NCBI GenBank assembly: GCA_973895155.1
Contig: OZ316892.1
Coordinates: 4,650,001-4,714,000 of the forward strand
DNA from: Marsupella aquatica
Taxonomy: Eukaryota > Marchantiophyta
Length of the DNA stretch: 64,000 bases
Direction of reading: 5' to 3'
The position numbers were made by a program, and so were the translations under genes. Each line of letters opens with the position of its first letter. Position 1 is the first letter of the stretch. Shown piece after piece: positions 57,557 through 64,000 of this stretch. The notes beneath the pieces were generated by a model. The model was given only the letters and a program-made list of their open reading frames with translations, ran no database searches and was not told the origin of the DNA.

Positions 57557-58326
57557 ATGGCATTCATCAGACAAAACATACTTCTGCAGGTATGAGCAAT
57601 ATTTCTGATTAATGTATGATTGATCTAGGCTTTTTTAAAAGATTCCGAGTGATGTAAGATTTGATGCCATTTCTGAAATTAAATCAAACACGATGACTGT
57701 ATCTGATTGTCTATATATTGTAGGGACAAGGCAATGAGAACCCATTGCGTGACGCCTTCAGTACATTTATGCGCGCCTTGCCTGACGATATCGCAAGTGA
57801 CATTGTAGCTGAGGGAGGCGGATGGACAAACTCTGAAAATAGGCATCCTGAGGAGTGTAGAAGCTTCCGGATTACAACACCTTGTGTTATGTACACGAAG
57901 TTGGAATGGTTGATGCTTAGGGAGGAAGGCTTGAACAACGTGATATACTACTTATGCCTAGGATTTGTCCACAAGGTCGTAGTTCATTTGTGTCATGGCA
58001 GGATTCCGGTGCTACCGGGATATATATGGACAGAATGCACATGCCCCCTTCACGAGGTCACCAGGAGAGAGCAAGAAGTACTGGATGCCTTGAGTCTAGT
58101 ATGCACACAAGGCAGAGTTCCTTGTGTACTGGAAATAGAGAATTGCTGTACCCAAATTGATCGTTTGCCAAGAGATCACTTGGGTGCAATCTGTGTCAAT
58201 GGCATCTTAACTGATAAGAGGTTATGTCCATGTTGCTCTGGAGAATGTAAATATATGAATGGTGACAGGGACGGTTTGGAAGATTGGGATGCGGGCGTTG
58301 AGATCGAGGAGGGTTGGTATGATTAA
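57557..58326 (+). CDS. Two-exon gene, Cys-rich protein of unknown function
   Basis: Seen: exon 1 57557-57589 (MAFIRQNILLQ) with a CAG|GTATGA donor, and exon 2 57724-58326 after a TTGTAG acceptor; the frame is kept, giving 211 residues. About a dozen Cys, some in pairs: ECTCPLH, IENCCTQ and LCPCCSGECKY, suggesting a metal site in the C-terminal half. The middle (NNVIYYLCLGFVHKVVVHLCHG) is hydrophobic but interrupted by charged residues, so probably not membrane. The acidic tail ends in EEGWYD. No family is recognised; it looks lineage-specific. The stop codon lies in the first copy of a 44 bp tandem duplication. Confidence 0.6.
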
Positions 58327-58405
58327 ATATATTGCTTAGGACGTACTGTGAAGATTCCCTGTATGATTAAATATATTGCTTAGGACGTACTGTGAAGGTT
58401 CCCTG
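58318..58405. repeat. 44 bp tandem duplication spanning a stop codon
   Basis: TATGATTAAATATATTGCTT and the following 24 bases are repeated with one substitution. The first copy supplies the Tyr-Asp-stop of the preceding gene, so the second copy duplicates the end of the coding sequence. Confidence 0.95.
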
Positions 58406-59440
58406 TTAGATGCTCGTCAAAACATGGGTGCCGGTTCAGAGTGTCCGCCTTAAATGAAAACTAGTGCTAGCTCGGTTTGAATTTACTGTAGCCAGATGGC
58501 AGCAGCGGGACAACTGACGGTGAGCATAGGACTGAGGATAGTCCAGCTTGACATATGTACTCAGGCCAGGATTATAATAAAATGAGCATTCTAATGTTCA
58601 ATTGCTTACGTACCAAGAGTTTTATTCTCGTGTGTGGTTTGTGGATGTACGTACTGAGTCCATAGCTATGGGCCTTACATTTGCGTCTTTGGGTTCACAA
58701 AGCTACTCAATTTCTTCTGGACATATATATTTCATTTTCTCAATTCTTCATGTGTGGATACAGTTTCGCGCTATTCTGCACACCTACTCGATTCCAAAGT
58801 TTGATGAGTGACGCATTATTGGAAGATACTTGTCTCGACCTTAATAATGCGGCTCCTGGAAGTTTATCGATGGCACTGCTGTAAAAGGAAGGATCATCAG
58901 TTTGTAGCTAGAGGAAGGCGCAAACTAACGATTTAATGGGGAATTAGTTACTTGAACTTAAGGATCGGAACTGAACACTTCACCCCCCAGAGCCAGGCCT
59001 GCGAAGATGCACATGTTCATAATAACATGTTTACTCCTTGTGACGGGTAACCTACAATACTGACACAGTTCCTTTGAACTAGTGGGGAGACTCGACCAGG
59101 ATGAGGAGCAGCATCAATTTGAACGGTAGCAACCTGGAGAGTAGCACGGGTTTGACGTTCTTGGCGTGCCTTGAACTCATCCTACAAAAATATTCCACCT
59201 CATGTTCTCATGCATATTCGTAACCCAATGATCAAAATGTGGATTGAGAATATGCAAAAATTGCATTACCTGAACTGGATCAATAGTCATACCAGCATAC
59301 CAGCAGAGATGCATCGATCGATTGTATCCCGATATTGTTAGCCAAATACCTCCATCTCTTCGCCATTGTATTGATAATTGACAAATTGAACCCACTAAGA
59401 TCGATCATGAGTCTGAGTCCCTGCGATTCTTACTGCTTCT

Positions 59441-59680
59441 TCAATTTATCCCAACAAGCCTTAGTTGTAGGAACTTAGCAAGTGCAGTCTGGATGTGCGG
59501 CTTACATGTGCACAGAACAATCATTCGAGCATGAACCGCCTTCTCATGGTATGTTTCAAGACGAGCCTGAAACAAATATGCCTTTTCGTCAGCTTCCCGG
59601 ACTGGTGGAACTGCTGTGTTCCATCCACGAATTTCCATCCGCCAGTTGATGCAAGACTTGCAGAGACAAGAACTTGCCAT
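59441..59680 (-). CDS. Weak coding candidate
   Basis: A minus-strand frame reads MEIRGWNTAVPPVREADEKA and RLETYHEKAVHARMIVLC to a stop at 59441. TTTCAG in the middle could instead be an acceptor. No domain, and the gene limits are unknown. Confidence 0.22.
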   Translation of the reverse strand: MASSCLCKSCINWRMEIRGWNTAVPPVREADEKAYLFQARLETYHEKAVHARMIVLCTCKPHIQTALAKFLQLRLVGIN

Positions 59681-59698
59681 GCGTTGCCGGGGGAGCCG

Positions 59699-59735
59699 GG
59701 TGCGGGGCCGGGCCGGGCCGGGCCGGGCCGGGTCT
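59699..59735. repeat. (GCCGG)n microsatellite
   Basis: GGGGCCGGGCCGGGCCGGGC-type run, very GC-rich compared with the surroundings. Confidence 0.9.
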
Positions 59736-61507
59736 GGGGATCGAGGTTTGGTTAGCTAAATGTTGAGGACAACGATTGAACTCAATGTTTTGACACATTA
59801 CAGTCAGTAGGAAGATGTGCTTTTCGGCGCAAACGTGTGAGGCGCTAACTCGTCATATGGATCCAGAGATGGGATCAACATCCACTTAAACCACACCTGC
59901 AATTAAACCACACCTGCCCCTATAAAGGGCTAGGGGTAACTTGTAACTTTCATTCTAAAGAATACAACTTCAGAAATGTGTTTTGAGCTCTACAAAAGTC
60001 AGAAATGTGTTTTGAGCTCCACAAAAAGTGCTGACAGCAAAACCTTTTTTGACAAGTACTTCACACAAAGTGTTAGGTTTTCACCTTTTATGGTGAGTAA
60101 TGAGACTTGGAATGAAGCTTTTATAATGGCAGGTGTGATTTAATTGGTTGAATCATTGTTGTCCTTGCAATTTACACTCTATAATATGCGAGCCCACAAA
60201 ATCTTAACTTTTGTCTCATTACAAAAGACTAAAAAGGCGGGAGTGATTTGTATCCATCCCGGTATCCTTTAGATATACAATGTGTATAACTGTGAGATTT
60301 ATAAAAGAAAGATACAAGGGACCATAGACAATAATGGGAGACATGATGTGCAATTGGAAGTGTAAGACCAGGTGTAAGATAATCATAAGTACAATAATAG
60401 TTATGTATAGATTTTTTTGAAGCAACTTTCAGTATTTTGTCTTATTCAAACTTCTTTTGTTATGCACTTTTATTTCAATGTGTCTTACCAAGGTGCATCT
60501 CTTGTATAGTTTAGATTTCCAATTTATTCTGGCACCCCTCTAATTTTTTTAAATCTTTGCTATATTTTAAGATCATCCACCTTGTAACAAAGCTCGTTGA
60601 ATTTCTAGCCCTTATTCTCATGAGTACAGAATAAATGATCTAAATAATGTGCACACCTTATGTCTCTAAGTACCACTCATGGTTTTGTGTCCTAAATTTA
60701 TGGTTTAATTATTTTGAGTGTCATTACCTAAACTAAGTACATAAGTATCTCTACTCATGTACATTATGTGCACATCCCAAAACCATAAACTTAAACTTTC
60801 TTGTTCATTATTATTTTTCTTTACATGTGTACTTTTATTTTGTACCTTATGTGCACAAGTTTCTATATCACAAACGTACTGTACATCTTCCTAGTCAATG
60901 TCCTATTTATATTTTAATTACAACACCTGTATATCACTAAAAAAACAAAAAATCAAATATGTTCCAGAATGAGCATGCTATATGTAAGTTGCATGGAAAG
61001 GCTGCCCATGGGACAGAGGCACATTGGAAAGCATGTCTCTTCTCCAAGTTTTCTTTAAAAAAACATCTCATTAAAATATCATTTTTGGAGGACCATATTA
61101 GATCTGGAAAGTCGCACCATAGGGGGGGCGCGGGTATAGGAGGAGCTTGAAGAGATATGGAATTCGTCCACAAACTTTAATTAAGGTGGGGTGAATTCCT
61201 TCCCCTGTGATATTTTAAATTGTTATTTTTATAATAATTATATGATTTACGAATGAAGTTTGGAGGTAAAATCTTGCCTTTCACTGGTGTAATTTTTAAT
61301 AATTATTTGCATTTTGAAAATGGGTAGGGAGCATACAGGAATGATCCTATCTGTTTTTAGTTTTGTTCTTTTAATTATAAGAAATGAGAGATTTTTTTTC
61401 CTCTTCATTTCATTTTGTTGGAACAAGGCAATAATTTTATTTTTGCACATGTAGGATTTCTTTTTCTATATCTTGTTTTTGCCCACAATCTGACTTGCAA
61501 TGTGTAG

Positions 61508-61972
61508 TGTTGGAGAAAGCTATTTTTGGGTGGCGGATGTTAAGGATTGCTCTTAGTCTTGTGACTCAAAGGTTACGACACTTAGGCTAACCACAGTTAG
61601 GGTCTTAGCTGAGGTTAGGTTAGTCATGTGTGACCTTGTATATACCAGGGCTAGTGTAAACCGCTGGTGTGTGGTGCTTACTCATTGTAACGGAGCAACT
61701 TGAGGAAGAGGGAGAGCATGTGTGTTCGTCTACTCTTGAAGTAAAGTTTGAGTGTTTGTGTGGACGTAGCCTTGGAGAAGAGGTGAACCACGTAGAGATT
61801 GTGTCGACTACGTGTACATGGAATGAGTAACGATTGGATCATCATGAAGGAAGACATCATAGTTCAACAGAGGATGACAACCAGAGCAGAAACCTGTATC
61901 TTCGCACAACTTCTACCTCTCCTCCCCACTCACAACTCACTTTCACATTCTCATCAATTGTGTGCTTCAACA
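61508..61972 (+). mobile_element. Possible solo LTR (Copia-like)
   Basis: Starts TGTTGGAG and ends CTTCAACA, the usual inverted termini of plant Copia LTRs. Inside are GTATATACC (TATA-like, 61,637) and a later GT-rich stretch. No matching 5 bp target duplication is visible (TGTAG versus GCTTA), and no internal retroelement domain lies next to it. Confidence 0.35.
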
Positions 61973-64000
61973 GCTTACATAAAGTTTGTTTGGTAGCACT
62001 GTTTTCTGCTTATCACTTTGTGTCAATTATGTAAGTTCTTCTTGAATAACACTTCTCTTGGTGCAATGCACTAGAATCTGACTCTTATATTTTCTTATTA
62101 GACACTCTCACTCTTTTTCAACCACAAATTTTTGTCTCCATTGTGTTCAAATTATAATTGTTCATTTCTGCATTATACTTCCACCAGTCTCCTCCCTCCC
62201 CTGTAATTCATGCTCTAATTTTCTTTAATTTGATAAATGAATCCTTTCTACCTGCACTCTTTCCCCTAATGCTAACACCACTTTGCTACTACCAACATTT
62301 CATGAATGCATGATACACTTCCAAAAATGACATCACTTTCTTTTCGCTGACTTACTGCTTTAATTAAAGCAATTTCATTCAATAGCACATCCATACCAAA
62401 TCAATTACAACTTAAGAAGACCTTTACTTGAGAACTCTGTTGTAGAACAATACATTTGCTTATCAACAATTATGCTCTATATATTTTTGGCTCAACAAAC
62501 TTTTGCTTGACACTACTGTGCAGCATAAAGGCATTAACCTCACCTGAGAGCTCACGGTCTACATTTATTAATATGGAATCCCCCAAAAGAAGTCAGCCTA
62601 TGTTTACAAAGTAACTAGCTTTTAGTGGGAATTCATGACCACCATAAATTGTTTTTAGAGTAAATTACAAGGGTATAGTCCGTGTGATAGAGTACATGAC
62701 AATGCAAGTACCTGGCTATGCTACTATACCTAATTTATAAATAACTTACTTAGAGTATTGTCTTGCATGGCATGAAGCATTTAAGTTGTCTTGGCATGAA
62801 GCAACAAAGTTGTCTTGGCAATGGAACATTAAAGTGAAAATAGATTGAACTGAGATAGAATTTTGGAGCGAGCACTAAAGGGGATGTAGATGACTAAGCT
62901 TGGGGGTCTCACTATATGGATGTCACCCCATCACCTGCAATGATTTTAGGCCTCAGACCCCCTAAAATGTAAGATTCAAAAAATAAAATCAACTCCTATA
63001 AAGTTAGAATATTCTTGGAATATTCCAAAAATTGGTTACAAAGACCCTAATACCCTAATGTTTTTATTATTCTCAAAATTAGATTTAAAATACCCTCAAT
63101 ATTGTTTCTGAGAAAATTCTTAAGTCTTCACTTTGAAACAATAAAACAACCATATCCTTTGTCGCACATGATCTGCCATTTTTGGGAAGTGAAACCCCCT
63201 TTGGTTTTTGTTCTTGAGAAGTGAATTTCATCGTTTGGAGGTCAATTTTGTCTTTTCTTTCCAAATTTTTTTCTCTTTTTAAGGATGTTGAAGGAAAGCA
63301 AAGGGGACTGAGAGGGTCGAGGCACTGGGAGGGCAAGGGGGACAATTATAGGAGGAAAGAAAGGGAGAGCATGGGGCTTGACATGGGGCAACTAGAGGGA
63401 AAAATAGGGAGGCAAATAAAAGTTCTCCCTCCATATAGCATCCGGCAACCCCACCTAGGCCCCACAATGCCTGAACATCCTTACTAGACTTGATCCTCCT
63501 GCCCTTCGGCGTGCTCGCCCCTTGGCTCGCCCTCCCAAACAACATCACTTTCACATTCAATAACAACAACAACAACACTAACAACACTGACACTTTGATT
63601 TACAACCATAACATGATAACATATTCAAATGTTGAAATGACTTTCAGAACCATTACACAGCTGTAGTGACAACTAGGCCTCAAGCACAACACACTTGCAA
63701 TGATAATTGTGCAATGCATGGACATTGGACTCAGAAGTTCACCTCGCCTAAGTCACTACACGTCTTTTTGTCAATGACTTCCTCGGACATGACATATTCT
63801 GCAGCACAATGACATATTTTACATATTAACAACAGTTTCTCCACATTGACATTTTTTGCACTGACAGTGACATGTTTTGTGCAATGACAAATTTTTTGCA
63901 TAATTTTTTTTTGCACAACAACATCTTTTACACAAATGTGTGAAATAGTTTTGTGCAACCACACTTGACCCTATGATGCCCACTGCCTCTATCATGCACT
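61973..64000. other. Noncoding
   Basis: AT-rich, with CAATGACATATTTT-like degenerate repeats (63,790-63,960) and an ACAACAACAAC tract (63,560-63,580). No gene is supported. Confidence 0.35.

Larger units (their letters stand above)
58406..61507. other. Mostly noncoding
   Basis: Holds a GCCGG run and a weak minus-strand coding candidate (both listed), a 33 bp imperfect tandem (CAGAAATGTGTTTTGAGCTC, 59,970-60,035) and long AT-rich DNA. No further gene is supported. Confidence 0.35.

Noticed and set aside
63279-63593. Protein with an apparent signal peptide (LLVLLLLLL)
   Set aside because: The hydrophobic start is the translation of an ACA/AAC simple repeat.
1-64000. tRNA, rRNA or CRISPR-like structures
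   Set aside because: No cloverleaf with matching B box, no rRNA core and no repeat-spacer array was recognised by eye; a tRNA scan would be needed to exclude a worn tRNA.

Overview
The window is nuclear DNA of a land plant, most likely a seed-free one (moss, lycophyte or fern grade). The evidence is spliced genes with GT-AG introns, an intact plant-type F-box/Kelch gene, PHD fingers of the plant EDM2 type, plant-type transposon proteins (tnp2, DUF8039/DUF7869-like, plant-transposon/RAD5 fusion) and many small inverted-repeat and satellite tracts. It is gene-poor and transposon-rich. No prokaryotic operon, tRNA, rRNA or CRISPR was seen.

Layout. (1) 1-4.6 kb, minus strand: two decayed genes, a transposase-like RNase H-type protein that runs off the left edge and a PHD-finger protein. 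(2) 5.6-8.7 kb: low-complexity DNA and a ~150 bp satellite carrying a GGGGTATTT motif. (3) 9.2-12.5 kb, minus: an eight-exon gene of unknown function with one in-frame stop. (4) 12.5-18.5 kb: mostly noncoding. (5) 18.5-50.6 kb: a nested transposon complex. Host element A encodes a tnp2-type transposase (18,509-31,963) and a large fusion protein with a plant-transposon-like N-terminus and a RAD5/RAD16-type SNF2-RING helicase (32,579-50,570). Element C (18,724-28,128, 9.4 kb) sits in the tnp2 gene and element B (about 33,843-46,925, 13.1 kb) sits in the helicase-fusion gene. Removing each element plus one target-site copy rejoins the interrupted reading frame. (6) 50.6-54.6 kb: a 672 bp miniature element with an 8 bp target duplication and an internal 65 bp-arm hairpin. 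(7) 54.6-58.4 kb: an F-box/Kelch gene and a two-exon lineage-specific gene. (8) 58.4-64 kb: mostly noncoding, with a possible solo LTR.

The main discovery candidate is the family formed by elements B and C. Both carry the same divergent pair: a DUF7869-type transposase to the right, and to the left a spliced protein combining a ParB-like domain with a beta-class DNA amino-methyltransferase domain. B also carries an FCP1/NIF-like HAD protein. B contains three arrays of a ~25 bp near-palindrome in its noncoding parts; C contains repeated TTCATGAATTCATGAA-type palindromes. These are candidate binding sites for the ParB-like or transposase proteins. All three B genes are open (about 3,000 codons), while A, C and the left-hand genes carry many in-frame stops of the CGA-to-TGA, CAG-to-TAG and CAA-to-TAA type, as expected from deamination of methylated cytosine. 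This suggests that B is the youngest and possibly still active element.
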